DNA from: Sedimenticola sp.
GTDB lineage: Bacteria > Pseudomonadota > Gammaproteobacteria > Chromatiales > Chromatiaceae
Length of the DNA stretch: 64,000 nucleotides
Direction of reading: 5' to 3'
NCBI GenBank assembly: GCA_026984735.1
Contig: JALSRN010000094.1
Location: forward strand, 40,900-104,899
Shown: piece by piece, positions 10,365-20,623 of the stretch
Layout: each line of letters begins with the position of its first letter
How positions within the stretch are numbered: position 1 is the first letter of the stretch
Notes under the pieces: generated by a model
Database searches by the model: none
Seen by the model: only the letters and a program-made list of their open reading frames with translations
Told to the model about the DNA's origin: nothing
Position numbers and translations under genes: made by a program

Positions 10365-10405
10365 ATTCTAGTGGGCGATCCCGAAATTTACTTGATCCAG
10401 ATCAA
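10365..10405 (-). promoter_or_regulatory. FNR/Anr-type class II promoter: TTGATCTGGATCAA, 21 nt, TAGAAT
   Basis: Perfect TTGAT-N4-ATCAA palindrome at 10392-10405; -10 TAGAAT at 10370-10365 places the box centre at about -40.5. Confidence 0.75.
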
Positions 10406-10504
10406 CATTGTTCAGCCCATTCATTGAGAATAGTCATTGACACCTCTACCGCAGCCGACCCACGATCGGCGCGAAGGCAGAGGAAACGACGAAGAAAAGG
10501 CGGC

Positions 10505-11905
10505 TCAGTGTCCGCCGCCCTTGAGAGCGGTCACCAGTCCTTCGCACACCTCTTTGGCGTCGCCGAAGATAAGGGAACAGTTGTCCTGGTAATAGAGGAG
10601 GTTCTCCACGCCCGAATAGCCGGGTCGCATGGAACGTTTGATCACATAGACGTGACGCGCCTTGCCCACTTCCAGAATGGGCATGCCGTAGATGGGACTG
10701 GAAGGATCGCTCTTGGCCGCGGGGTTGGTGACGTCGTTGGCGCCCACCACCAGGGCCACATCCGCGGTGGCGAACTCCGGATTGATCTCGTCCATCTCGA
10801 AGACGTGATCGTAGGGGATGTCCGCCTCGGCAAGCAGCACGTTCATGTGGCCGGGCATGCGCCCCGCCACCGGATGGATGGCGAATTTCACCTCCACCCC
10901 CTTCTCCTCGAGCAGTTCCATCAGCTCTTTCAGCGCATGCTGCGCTTGCGCCACCGCCATGCCGTAACCGGGAACGATGATCACCTTGTCGGCGTCCTCC
11001 ATCCAATAGATGGCATCTTCCACCGAAGCGGCCTTCACCCCCTTCTGAGCCGCGGCGGCCATGGCGCTGGGGGCTTCGCCCTCCTCGCCGCCAAAGCCCC
11101 CGAAGACCACGTGGAGGATGGAGCGGTTCATGGCGCGGCACATGATGTAAGAGAGGATGGCGCCGGAAAAACCCACCAGGGCGCCGACGATGATGAGCAG
11201 ATTGTTGCCCAAGGTGAAGCCGGTGGCCGCCGCCGCCCAACCCGAGTAGCTGTTGAGCATAGAGATGATCACCGGCATGTCGGCGCCGCCGATGGGAATG
11301 ATGAGGGTGAAGCCGAGCACGAAGGCCAGCGCCGTCATCACCACCAGTGCCCAAAGGCTCTGGTTCACGCCGAACCACACCGCCAGGCCCACCGTCACCA
11401 GCCCCAGCAGCGCGTTGAGAAGATGCTGCCCCGAGAAGACCACCGGCGCGCCGGAGAGGATCCCCTGCAGCTTGCCGAACGCGATCACCGACCCCGAGAA
11501 GGTGATGGCGCCGATGACGATGCCGGCGGAGAGCTCGCCCATGAGCACCGGCGTCAGCCCTCCGCTCTCCACCCTGTTGAGGTAGGTGCCGAGCGCCACC
11601 AGCACGGCGGCCAGACCGACGAAACTGTGCAACGCTGCCACCAGTTGGGGCATGGCGGTCATCTGCACGCGCGCCGCCAGCACCGCGCCGATGACGCCGC
11701 CGATGGCCACGCCGGCGACGATGAAGCCGTAGGAGTCCACCTCCTTGCCCGCCAGGGTGGCGCCGATGGCGATGAGCATGCCGAGCATGCCAAAGAGGTT
11801 TCCCCGCCGGGCGCTGGCCGGGTGGGTCAGCCCCTTGAGGCCGAGAATGAATAGAACCGCGGCGAGCAGATAGGCCAGCGCCTGGGTGTTTGCGGTGATT
11901 TCCAT
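10505..11905 (-). CDS. pntB: NAD(P) transhydrogenase subunit beta
   Basis: Multiple TM segments, GYGMAVAQAQHALKELMELLEEKGVEVKFAIHPVAGRMPGHMNVLLAEADIPYD. Confidence 0.95.
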   Translation of the reverse strand: MEITANTQALAYLLAAVLFILGLKGLTHPASARRGNLFGMLGMLIAIGATLAGKEVDSYGFIVAGVAIGGVIGAVLAARVQMTAMPQLVAALHSFVGLAAVLVALGTYLNRVESGGLTPVLMGELSAGIVIGAITFSGSVIAFGKLQGILSGAPVVFSGQHLLNALLGLVTVGLAVWFGVNQSLWALVVMTALAFVLGFTLIIPIGGADMPVIISMLNSYSGWAAAATGFTLGNNLLIIVGALVGFSGAILSYIMCRAMNRSILHVVFGGFGGEEGEAPSAMAAAAQKGVKAASVEDAIYWMEDADKVIIVPGYGMAVAQAQHALKELMELLEEKGVEVKFAIHPVAGRMPGHMNVLLAEADIPYDHVFEMDEINPEFATADVALVVGANDVTNPAAKSDPSSPIYGMPILEVGKARHVYVIKRSMRPGYSGVENLLYYQDNCSLIFGDAKEVCEGLVTALKGGGH

Positions 11906-11914
11906 GTCGCGCCC

Positions 11915-12205
11915 TTACTTCTTCTCTTTTTTCTTGAACATGGCGAGCATCCGGTTGGTGACCAGAAAGCCGCCGAAGACGTTGATGGAAGCGAGCAGCA
12001 CGGCGATGAAACCCAACGCCTTGGCGGTGGCGCCGGCCGAACCGGCTCCGGTCACCAGCAGGGCGCCGACGATGACGATGCCCGAGATGGCGTTGGTGAG
12101 CGCGACCAGGGGGGTGTGGAGGGCCGGCGTGACGCCCCAGACCACGAAATAGCCCACGAAGCAGGCCAGTACGAAAACATAAAGCGCAACCAGTGTGTCG
12201 GGCAT
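11915..12205 (-). CDS. pntAB: NAD(P) transhydrogenase subunit alpha part 2 (membrane part)
   Basis: [34 protein letters not shown]...[20 protein letters not shown]. Confidence 0.93.
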   Translation of the reverse strand: MPDTLVALYVFVLACFVGYFVVWGVTPALHTPLVALTNAISGIVIVGALLVTGAGSAGATAKALGFIAVLLASINVFGGFLVTNRMLAMFKKKEKK

Positions 12206-12226
12206 GACTCTTCCTCCGGCGTCGAT

Positions 12227-13327
12227 TCACTCGGGGGGCGCCACCAGCGCGGCGGCGGTGATCTCGTCTTCGGCCAGATCCTTCAAATGCGGGCCATCGT
12301 CGCTCTCTTCGAACATGATGCCCAGCAGATTGGCGACGTTGTTGGCGTAGAAAGTGCTGGCATCGCCGGCCATCATGGAGGGGTAGTTGGTGTGACCCAC
12401 CAGGACCACGCCGTGCTTGCGCACCACCTTGTCCGCCTCCGTGAGTGGGCAGTTGCCGCCGTTGGCCGCCGCCAGATCGACGATCACCGATCCCTCGCGC
12501 ATGCGTTTGACCACCGACTCGGTCACCAGAATCGGAGCCGGTCTGCAGGGAATGAGCGCCGTGGTGATGATGACGTGGGCTCTGGCCAACTCGTCCGCCA
12601 GCATCTCCTGCTGCCGGGCCCTGGCCTCTTCGGACAGCTCGCGCGCATAGCCGCCCGCGCCGCTCCCCTCTTCGCCGAGGTCGAGATCGATGGGCTTGGC
12701 TCCCAGCGATTCGATCTGTTCGCGGGTCTCCGGACGGATGTCGTAGGCGTACACCTCGGCGCCGAGGCGCCGGGCCGTGGCGATGGCCTGGAGGCCGGCC
12801 ACCCCAACGCCCAGCACCACCACCCGGGCGGGCTTGACCGACCCCGCGGAGGTCATCATCAAGGGAAAGAAGCGGCCGTACCGCGCCGCTGCTTCGATGA
12901 CCGCCCGGTAGCCGGCGATGTTGCTCTGCGAGGAGAGCGCATCCATGGATTGCGCCCGCGAGATGCGCGGAATGCGCTCCATGGCCAGCGGACGGATGCC
13001 CCGTTCGAACATCGCCAGGAGCACCTCGTCCTTCTCGTCGCAGGTCTCCAGGAAACCGATGTGGAGCGCGCCCTCCTTCATGCGCGCCACCTCCTCCAGC
13101 GAAGGCTTGCGCACCTTGACGACCAGGTCGGCGGCGAAGGCGGCCTCCCCATCGACGATCTCCACCCCGGCGGCCAGATAGTCGTCGTCGTGGTAGCCCG
13201 CCTCCAGCCCGGCCCCCTGCTGCAGGCGCAACTCGAACCCCTTGCCGCGGAGCCTCCTGGCCACGTCCGGCGACATGGCCACCCTCGCCTCTCCCGGGAA
13301 AGTCTCTTTGGGAATCCCGATAATCAT
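12227..13327 (-). CDS. pntAA: NAD(P) transhydrogenase subunit alpha part 1
   Basis: MIIGIPKETFPGEARVAMSPD, VLGVGVAGLQAIATARRLGAEVYAYDIRP. Confidence 0.95.
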   Translation of the reverse strand: MIIGIPKETFPGEARVAMSPDVARRLRGKGFELRLQQGAGLEAGYHDDDYLAAGVEIVDGEAAFAADLVVKVRKPSLEEVARMKEGALHIGFLETCDEKDEVLLAMFERGIRPLAMERIPRISRAQSMDALSSQSNIAGYRAVIEAAARYGRFFPLMMTSAGSVKPARVVVLGVGVAGLQAIATARRLGAEVYAYDIRPETREQIESLGAKPIDLDLGEEGSGAGGYARELSEEARARQQEMLADELARAHVIITTALIPCRPAPILVTESVVKRMREGSVIVDLAAANGGNCPLTEADKVVRKHGVVLVGHTNYPSMMAGDASTFYANNVANLLGIMFEESDDGPHLKDLAEDEITAAALVAPPE

Positions 13328-13418
13328 GTGGCAGTGCCTTGAACTCCGATGGACAGCCGAGAACGTGGCCGCGCATTATCCCACAAAACGGGTGATCGTG
13401 GACCACCCGCCACCGCCG

Positions 13419-14483
13419 TCACAATCGCCGCGCTCGCGAAAGCACGGCCATGGCGAGAAGGAAGGCCACGGGGGGGAAGAACACGATGCCGGCCGGCGGC
13501 AGATCGAAGACGATCACCGCGTAGTAGAACCCCTTGCTCGCCAGATAGAAGACGGCGCCCAGCACCGCGCCCAAGAAGACGTGCTCCCCCACGTTGGCCC
13601 GCCGGTGACGGCCGGTCACCAAGGGCACGGCCAGCAGCATCATCGCCAGCATGGTGAGCGGCGTGGCCAGTTTGTTCCAGAACGCCAGCGCCACCTCCAG
13701 CGCTCGCTGACCGGCCGCGCGCAGCGCCCGCAAGCGTCCGTAGAGCTGCCAGGCGGACTGCAACCGTGGCTGGATGAGCGCCACGCTGAGCATCTCCGGA
13801 TCCACCACCGAACGCCACTCCAGAGTGTCGAAGCGGCGCGTGGCGACGCGCCGGCCCAGCGTGCTCTGCCGGACCCGATGCAGCTTCCACCGCCCTTCCT
13901 CGAAAGCGCCGCTCGCGGCGTAGGTCATCGCCGTCACCCGCCGGAAGCCGTCGAGCCGATAGATGCGCACCTCCTGAAGACGACCCTCGGGAGTGGCGCG
14001 CCGGATATTGACGATGGCGTTGCGATCTTTGATCCAGAAGCCGTAGCGGGAGTGGAAGGCGACCTGCCGGTTCAGCTTCTGCAGCCGATACTCCTGCCCC
14101 CACAGTTCCAGGGGAGGCCCCACCACCTCGCCCACCAGCACCAGCAGCAGAAACAGCGCCAAAGCCGCCTTGAACACCGACCCCATCAATTGGAGGGGCG
14201 ACATGCCCGCCGCCTGCAGCGCCACCAGCTCCCGGTTCTTGTCCATGGAGCCGAGCACCAGCAGCGTGCCCACCAGGGCGGCGACCGGAAAGGATTCATA
14301 GAAGAAGCGGGGCAGCATGGTCGCCACCACCAGCAACACGTCCCCCAGCCGGTAGTCGCCCCGGCCGATTTCGCCGGACTCGTCCACCAGGGTGAGCACA
14401 TAGCTCAACACCGAAATGGCCAAGAGGGTGAGCAGCGTCGCCTTGGCCACACTGACCACGATGTAGCGGTCGATGCGCTTCAC
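13419..14483 (-). CDS. lptG: LPS export ABC transporter permease LptG
   Basis: MKRIDRYIVVSVAKATLLTLLAISVL; YjgP/YjgQ family; partner of lptF. Confidence 0.93.
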   Translation of the reverse strand: MKRIDRYIVVSVAKATLLTLLAISVLSYVLTLVDESGEIGRGDYRLGDVLLVVATMLPRFFYESFPVAALVGTLLVLGSMDKNRELVALQAAGMSPLQLMGSVFKAALALFLLLVLVGEVVGPPLELWGQEYRLQKLNRQVAFHSRYGFWIKDRNAIVNIRRATPEGRLQEVRIYRLDGFRRVTAMTYAASGAFEEGRWKLHRVRQSTLGRRVATRRFDTLEWRSVVDPEMLSVALIQPRLQSAWQLYGRLRALRAAGQRALEVALAFWNKLATPLTMLAMMLLAVPLVTGRHRRANVGEHVFLGAVLGAVFYLASKGFYYAVIVFDLPPAGIVFFPPVAFLLAMAVLSRARRL

Positions 14484-15583
14484 GGCCGCCTCGTCCCCCT
14501 TCTGCGCCAGCTCCCGAACCGATGGTCGTCAAGGTAGAGGAGCAGCAACCCGGCGGCGGCGGTGGCCGCCGGCACCCACCAGATTCCCAGCCACCGGGGC
14601 AGGGTGCCCGTGCCCATCCAATCCTCCGCCAGACGCAGCAGATTCACATAGAGCGCATAGAAGACCACGGCGACGACGAGGCGGCCATACACCCCCTGTC
14701 TCGGCAGGGAGCGGGCCAGAGGCACCGCGATCAACACCAGGGCGAACGCCGACAGCGGCGTCGCCAGCCGCCACTGCAACTCAGTTTTCATCTCCAAGGA
14801 GTCCCCCGCCAGCAGCAGCGGCAAGGGCATCAACTCCACGTCGGCGGTCTGCCATGAAACCCGGCTCTCGGGCAGGCGGATCCCGTAGCGCTCGAAACTC
14901 CCCTGGGAAAATCCCGCGGTCCCCGGCTCGCCGTCGTAGCGCCGCCCCTTCTCCAGCACCAGGAAACGCCCTCCCTCCCTCTCTTCGACGTGCGAGGAGG
15001 CGGCCAGAACCACGCCGCTGCGCCCGCCCCGTTCGTAGCGGACGAACAGATCGGCGAGCCGTTCGTTTCCTTCCAATCTGCCCGCGTAGACCAGGAAACG
15101 GCCGTTGTCGAACTCGTTGAATCCTCCCGGCTTGAGCCCGCCGATGCTCAGCTTCGACTGCTCCCGTTGCGCCATGCGATGGGCCTGGGCGTTGGCCAGA
15201 GGATAGAAATGAAGAGAGACAGCGCCCGCCACCAGCGCCACCATCGCCGCCACCGTCAGAAAGGGGCGGTAGAGCCGAAAAGGGCTGACGCCCGCCGCGC
15301 TGAGCGCGGCCATTTCGCTGTTTCGGTACATCTGGCCCAGCACCCACAGAATGGAGAAGAAGAGCGCCGGCGGCGTGATGAATCCCACCAGACGGATCGC
15401 CTGGCTGGCGAAATAGACCCCCATCAACGGCAGGCTGATGTCGCCGATCGCCACCTGCCCCAGCAACTTCACCAGCGCGTTGGCCAGAATCAAGGCGAGC
15501 AGCACCACCAGGATCACCAGCAAGGTCTTGAGCACCTCGCGGATCAGCAGGCGGTCGAGGATGGAAAAGAGGGGTCTGCCCAT
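14480..15583 (-). CDS. lptF: LPS export ABC transporter permease LptF
   Basis: MGRPLFSILDRLLIREVLKTLLVILVVLLALILANALVKLLGQ. Confidence 0.93.
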   Translation of the reverse strand: MGRPLFSILDRLLIREVLKTLLVILVVLLALILANALVKLLGQVAIGDISLPLMGVYFASQAIRLVGFITPPALFFSILWVLGQMYRNSEMAALSAAGVSPFRLYRPFLTVAAMVALVAGAVSLHFYPLANAQAHRMAQREQSKLSIGGLKPGGFNEFDNGRFLVYAGRLEGNERLADLFVRYERGGRSGVVLAASSHVEEREGGRFLVLEKGRRYDGEPGTAGFSQGSFERYGIRLPESRVSWQTADVELMPLPLLLAGDSLEMKTELQWRLATPLSAFALVLIAVPLARSLPRQGVYGRLVVAVVFYALYVNLLRLAEDWMGTGTLPRWLGIWWVPAATAAAGLLLLYLDDHRFGSWRRRGTRRP

Positions 15584-15697
15584 GGAATCAGGAGTGGAGA
15601 ACCGAAAAGGGATTCTACCCACCCGCGGTTCCCCGGGAAACCGGAATGAAGGTACACTTCCGGCACCGGAAAATCAGCCATCACGTCGAGGAGACCC

Positions 15698-17200
15698 ATG
15701 GAATACCGCAGCCGCGCCACCGCCGCCGAACGTCTCGCCACCGACTGCCTCATCGTCACCGTCTTCGCGAAGAAGAAACTGGACGACACCACCGCCGCCC
15801 TCGATGGAGTCGCGGGGGGCGCCGTCGCCGCCGCGCTGCGCAGCGGCGACTTCAGCGGCGAATCGGAAGAGATGCTGATGCTCTACGAAACGGCCGGCGT
15901 CAAGGCGAAACGCCTGCTGCTGCTCGGCCTGGGACCGCGCAAGGAGTTCGCTCCAGGGGCGCTGGGCGGGGCGCTGGCCAAGGCGGTGAAAAGGCTCGAC
16001 GAGAGCGGCAGCCGGGAGGCGGCGCTGCTGCTGCCCGCGGCGCTGGAAGAGGAGCGCCAACTCTACGAGGCCGCCAAAGCCTGCGTGATACGCGCCGAGG
16101 AAGCGCTCTACCGGTTCGATCGGTGCAAGAGCGAGAAACAGCGCCCGAGCCGGCCGCTTCGGCGGCTCACTTTCGTCGCCGCCGAACGCAAGGCCACCCC
16201 ACCGCTGGAACGCGGCATCGCTCACGGCAAGGCCGTCGCCGACGGCATGTCCCTGGCGCGCGACCTGGCCAACCTTCCCGGCAACGTCTGCACCCCCACC
16301 TACCTGGCCGAAGAGGCGAAAAAGCTGGGGCGCCGCTTCGACAAGCTCAAGGTGAGCGCGCTCACGGAAAAGCAGATGGAACGCCTCGGCATGGGCGCCC
16401 TGCTCTCGGTCTCGCGCGGCAGCCGCCAACCCGCGCGTCTCATCGTCGCCGAATACCGCGGGGGGCGCGCCAACGCCCGGCCCGTGGTGCTGGTGGGCAA
16501 GGGGCTCACCTTCGACGCCGGCGGCATCTCGCTCAAGCCCTCCGCCAACATGGACGAGATGAAGTACGACATGTGCGGCGGAGCCAGCGTGCTGGGTACC
16601 CTCCTCGCCTGCGCCGAGCTGGAGCTACCCATCAATCTGGTCGGGATCGTGCCCGCTTCCGAAAACCTCCCCGACGGCGACGCCAACAAACCGGGCGACA
16701 TCGTCACCAGCATGGCCGGCCTCACCATCGAAATCCTCAACACCGATGCGGAGGGGCGTCTCATCCTATGCGACGCCCTCACCTACGCCGGCCGCTACAA
16801 GCCCGCCGCCGTGATCGACATCGCCACCCTCACCGGCGCCTGCGTCGTCGCGCTCGGCCATCACCTCAGCGGATTGCTGGGCAACGACGACGACCTCATC
16901 GACGAGATCCTCGCCGCCGGCGAAGCCGCCGGCGACCGCGCCTGGCATCTGCCCATGGGCAAGGAGTACCAGAAACAGCTGGAGAGCCCTTTCGCCGACC
17001 TGGCCAACATCGGCGGCAAATGGGCCGGCACCATCACCGCCGCCTGTTTCCTGTCGCGCTTCACCGAGAAGTATCAATGGGCCCACCTCGATATCGCCGG
17101 CACCGCCTGGAAGAGCGGCGGCAAGGAGAAAGGCGCCACCGGACGGCCGGTTCCCCTGCTCACCGAGTTTCTCATCCGCAGGTGCAAACTGGCGCCATGA
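15698..17200 (+). CDS. pepA: leucyl aminopeptidase (cytosol aminopeptidase)
   Basis: [47 protein letters not shown]. Confidence 0.96.
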   Translation: MEYRSRATAAERLATDCLIVTVFAKKKLDDTTAALDGVAGGAVAAALRSGDFSGESEEMLMLYETAGVKAKRLLLLGLGPRKEFAPGALGGALAKAVKRLDESGSREAALLLPAALEEERQLYEAAKACVIRAEEALYRFDRCKSEKQRPSRPLRRLTFVAAERKATPPLERGIAHGKAVADGMSLARDLANLPGNVCTPTYLAEEAKKLGRRFDKLKVSALTEKQMERLGMGALLSVSRGSRQPARLIVAEYRGGRANARPVVLVGKGLTFDAGGISLKPSANMDEMKYDMCGGASVLGTLLACAELELPINLVGIVPASENLPDGDANKPGDIVTSMAGLTIEILNTDAEGRLILCDALTYAGRYKPAAVIDIATLTGACVVALGHHLSGLLGNDDDLIDEILAAGEAAGDRAWHLPMGKEYQKQLESPFADLANIGGKWAGTITAACFLSRFTEKYQWAHLDIAGTAWKSGGKEKGATGRPVPLLTEFLIRRCKLAP

Positions 17201-17622
17201 CGCGGGTGGACTTCTATGTGCTCAAAGCGGGCAGCCGCGGCAACCGCTACACTCTGGCCGCGCGGCTGGCGGAAAAGGCGTGGCGCAGCGGCCACCGGGT
17301 GCTGCTCAGCGTGGACGGAGCGGAAGAGCAGCGCCACATGGACCGGTTGCTCTGGACCTTTCGCGACATCAGCTTCGTCCCCCACGGCCTGGTGGGGCAG
17401 GCGGACCCGGCCCTCCATCCGGTTCTCATCACGCTGGACGACGCCGACGGCGAACACGAGGTGCTGATCAATCTGCGCCGCGACATTCCCCCCTACTTCA
17501 GCCGCTTCGAGCGCATGGCCGAGTGCATCGACCTAGAGCCCGAAACCCTGAAGCGGGGGCGCGAGCACTACCGCTTCTACCGCGAGCGGGGCTATCCGCT
17601 GCAGACCCACGAAGTCGCCTGA
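17197..17622 (+). CDS. holC: DNA polymerase III subunit chi
   Basis: MTRVDFYVL...[21 protein letters not shown]..., overlaps pepA stop. Confidence 0.9.
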   Translation: MTRVDFYVLKAGSRGNRYTLAARLAEKAWRSGHRVLLSVDGAEEQRHMDRLLWTFRDISFVPHGLVGQADPALHPVLITLDDADGEHEVLINLRRDIPPYFSRFERMAECIDLEPETLKRGREHYRFYRERGYPLQTHEVA

Positions 17623-17797
17623 CCCGAGGAAGGGGCGCCGGAGCGAGATCCACGGCCCGCCCCTCTCCGGACCACTTGAAATCGGACCCCGGTTTGGGTA
17701 GGGTTTCTTCTTTTCGCACAGCCACGAGGCGGAAAGCGCAGGTGGCCACCGGACGACGGGGCTGCCTTTTTTGTTTTCCGCCTCTCCACAAGGGACC

Positions 17798-18976
17798 ATG
17801 AAAGACGTTCTGATGAACACCTACCGCCGGCTTCCGGTCACTTTCAGCCACGGCGAAGGAAGCTGGCTCTTCGACGCCGAAGGCCGCAGGTACCTGGACG
17901 GCCTTTCCGGCATCGCCGTCTGCGCTCTGGGCCACGCCCATCCGGCGGTGGCTCGAGCGGTCTGCGAACAGGCCGGGCGGCTGGTACACACCTCCAACCT
18001 CTACGGAATCGAGCAGCAGCGGCGGCTGGGAGAGCGGCTCACCGCCCTGGCCGGCATGGAGCGGGCCTTCTTCGCCAACTCGGGCGCCGAGGCCAACGAG
18101 GCCGCCATCAAGCTGGCCCGCTTGTGGGGGCACCGAAAAGGCGTCGACAACCCCACCATCGTGGTGATGGAGAACAGTTTTCACGGCCGCACCATGGCCA
18201 CTCTCACGGCCACCGGCAACCGCAAGGTACAGGCCGGCTTCGAGCCCCTGGTCCAGGGCTTCGCCCGCGTGCCTTTCGGGGATCTGGCCGCCTTGCGAAC
18301 CGCCGCCCGCAACCTCAAGGAGATCGTGGCGGTGCTGGTGGAGCCCGTCCAGGGCGAGGGGGGCGTCCAGGTTCCACCCGACGACTACCTGCCGGGAGTG
18401 CGGGCCCTGTGCGACGAACAGGGATGGCTGCTGATGCTGGACGAAATCCAGACCGGCCTCGGCCGCACCGGCAAGCCGTTCGCTTTTCAACATTTCGAGG
18501 CGACCCCCGACGTGCTCACCCTGGCCAAGGCGCTGGGCAACGGCGTTCCCATCGGCGCCTGCCTGGCGCGGGGCGAGGCGGCGGAGCTGTTCGGCCCCGG
18601 CAGCCACGGCTCCACCTTCGGAGGCAATCCCCTCGCTTGCGCCGCCGCCCTGGCGGTTCTCGACGAGATGGAAAAGGGACGGCTGTGGGAACGCGCCGCC
18701 ACTCTCGGCGAGCGGCTGCTGACGGGTTTCCGCGAGCGCCTGGGTTCCCTGGAAGGGGTCAACGACATCCGCGGCCGCGGCCTGATGATCGGCATCGAGC
18801 TGGACCGCCCCTGCGGCGTCCTGGTGGAGCGCGCCCTGGAGGCGGGATTGCTGATCAACGTCACCGCCGAGACCGTGGTGCGCCTGCTGCCGCCACTGGT
18901 GTTGAGCGACGAGGAGGCCCGACAACTGCTGGAGGGCGTCTGCGAACTGGTGGAAACCTTCTTGAACGAGGAGTGA
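17798..18976 (+). CDS. argD: acetylornithine aminotransferase
   Basis: [57 protein letters not shown]. Confidence 0.95.
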   Translation: MKDVLMNTYRRLPVTFSHGEGSWLFDAEGRRYLDGLSGIAVCALGHAHPAVARAVCEQAGRLVHTSNLYGIEQQRRLGERLTALAGMERAFFANSGAEANEAAIKLARLWGHRKGVDNPTIVVMENSFHGRTMATLTATGNRKVQAGFEPLVQGFARVPFGDLAALRTAARNLKEIVAVLVEPVQGEGGVQVPPDDYLPGVRALCDEQGWLLMLDEIQTGLGRTGKPFAFQHFEATPDVLTLAKALGNGVPIGACLARGEAAELFGPGSHGSTFGGNPLACAAALAVLDEMEKGRLWERAATLGERLLTGFRERLGSLEGVNDIRGRGLMIGIELDRPCGVLVERALEAGLLINVTAETVVRLLPPLVLSDEEARQLLEGVCELVETFLNEE

Positions 18977-18980
18977 AGCC

Positions 18981-19880
18981 GTGACCCGCCATTTCCTCAC
19001 CCTCCTGGACTTGACTCCCGAAGAGCTGCGCGGCCTGATCCGGCGCGCCCACGAACTCAAGCGCGCCCACCGCCGCGGCGAGATCAGCGAGGCGCTGCGC
19101 CACAAGGTTCTGGCCATGATCTTCGAAAAATCCTCCACCCGCACGCGGGTCTCCTTCGAAGCGGGCATGACCCAGCTGGGGGGCAGCGCCATGTTTCTCT
19201 CCCCGCGCGACACCCAGCTCGGGCGGGGAGAGCCCATCGAAGACACTGCTCGGGTGCTCTCGCGCATGGCGGACGCCGTGATGATCCGCACCTTCGAACA
19301 TGAAAAGGTGGAGACCTTCGCCGCCCACTCCGACGTTCCCGTGATCAACGGTCTCACTGATCGCTTTCACCCCTGCCAATTGCTGGCCGACATGCAGACC
19401 TTCTTCGAGCATCGGGGCGACATCGCCGGCCGCACCGTGGCCTGGGTGGGCGACGGCAACAACATGTGCCACTCCTACATCAACGCCGCGCGTCAGTTCG
19501 ATTTCCATCTGCGCATCGCCTGCCCCCAAGGTTTCGAGCCGGACGCCGAGATCCTCGCGGAAGCCGGAGAGCGGTGCGAACTGGTGCGGGATCCCCGGGC
19601 GGCCGTAGAGGGGGCCGCCCTGGTGGTGACCGACACCTGGGTGAGCATGGGCCAGGAAGAGGAGAAACAGCGTCGGCAAGTCGCCTTCGCTCCGTACAAG
19701 GTGACCCGGGAGCTCATGGGCCGGGCCGAGCCCGACGCCCTCTTCATGCACTGCCTGCCGGCCTACCGCGGCATGGAGGTGGAGGCCGAACTGCTCGACG
19801 GCCCCGATTCGGTGGTGTGGGACGAAGCCGAAAACCGGTTGCACGCCCAGAAGGCGCTCCTTGAGTTTCTCCTCGCATGA
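18981..19880 (+). CDS. argF: ornithine carbamoyltransferase
   Basis: [43 protein letters not shown]. Confidence 0.96.
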   Translation: MTRHFLTLLDLTPEELRGLIRRAHELKRAHRRGEISEALRHKVLAMIFEKSSTRTRVSFEAGMTQLGGSAMFLSPRDTQLGRGEPIEDTARVLSRMADAVMIRTFEHEKVETFAAHSDVPVINGLTDRFHPCQLLADMQTFFEHRGDIAGRTVAWVGDGNNMCHSYINAARQFDFHLRIACPQGFEPDAEILAEAGERCELVRDPRAAVEGAALVVTDTWVSMGQEEEKQRRQVAFAPYKVTRELMGRAEPDALFMHCLPAYRGMEVEAELLDGPDSVVWDEAENRLHAQKALLEFLLA

Positions 19881-19942
19881 GCTTTTGGACTTTTGCAGAC
19901 CGATCTGAAAGAATTTCTCCTCCTCCGAAGGGAAGCCCGACC

Positions 19943-20608
19943 GTGAAAAGAGCCTCTTTCCTGCTGCTGTTGCTCCTCGCCGGCGTCGCGGGCGCCGAAA
20001 CCCGCTACGTCACCGACCAGCTCAAGATCACCATGCGCAGCGGCGAGAGCAACCGCCACCGCATCGTCAAGATGCTCCCTTCCGGCACGCCGGTCACGGT
20101 GCTCAACGACAACAAGGCCACCGGCTACTCGAAGATTCAACTCGCCAATGGCAAGACCGGCTATGTGCTCACCCGGCAGCTCCTCCGGCAACCGGTGGCG
20201 CGCGACCGCCTGGCCGCCATGGAGAAACGCATCCGCGAGCTGGAGGCCTCGCCCAACGAGCTGCGCAAGCGGCTGGCGGAGCTGAGCAAGGCGCACCAAG
20301 CGCTGCAACAGGAGCATGATCGCCTCCAGGCGGAGAAGGCGCGCATCCAGAAAGAGCTCGATACCCTGAAGCGCACCGCCGCCAACGCCGTGCAGATCGA
20401 CCAGGAACGCCGGAAGCTGCGCAAACAGGTGGTCACCATGAGTCGCGATCTGGCCGACCAGGAGCAGGAGATCCGCGAACTCAAGAACAGCGCCGCCCAG
20501 CGCTGGTTCCTGATCGGCGGCGGCGTTCTCTTCGGCGGCATCCTGCTGGGGTTGATCCTGCCCCACCTTCGGGTGCGGCGCCGCAAGGACTCCTGGGGTT
20601 CTCTCTGA
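19943..20608 (+). CDS. TIGR04211-type SH3 domain protein (signal peptide, SH3b, coiled coil, C-terminal TM)
   Basis: GTG start; LLLLAGVAGAETRYVTDQLKITMRSGESNRHRIVKMLPSGTPV, coiled coil, C-terminal TM and RRRK. Confidence 0.85.
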   Translation: MKRASFLLLLLLAGVAGAETRYVTDQLKITMRSGESNRHRIVKMLPSGTPVTVLNDNKATGYSKIQLANGKTGYVLTRQLLRQPVARDRLAAMEKRIRELEASPNELRKRLAELSKAHQALQQEHDRLQAEKARIQKELDTLKRTAANAVQIDQERRKLRKQVVTMSRDLADQEQEIRELKNSAAQRWFLIGGGVLFGGILLGLILPHLRVRRRKDSWGSL

Positions 20609-20623
20609 GAACGGCGGCCCCGG

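Noticed and set aside
10446-13406. 986-aa minus-strand ORF spanning the pnt genes
   Set aside because: Different frame on the same strand as pntB/pntA; translation is an Arg/Gly/Ala-rich shadow of real genes
17197-17797. Expected valS after holC
   Set aside because: valS often follows holC in gammaproteobacteria, but here argD follows; a normal rearrangement, not evidence of a deletion in this window
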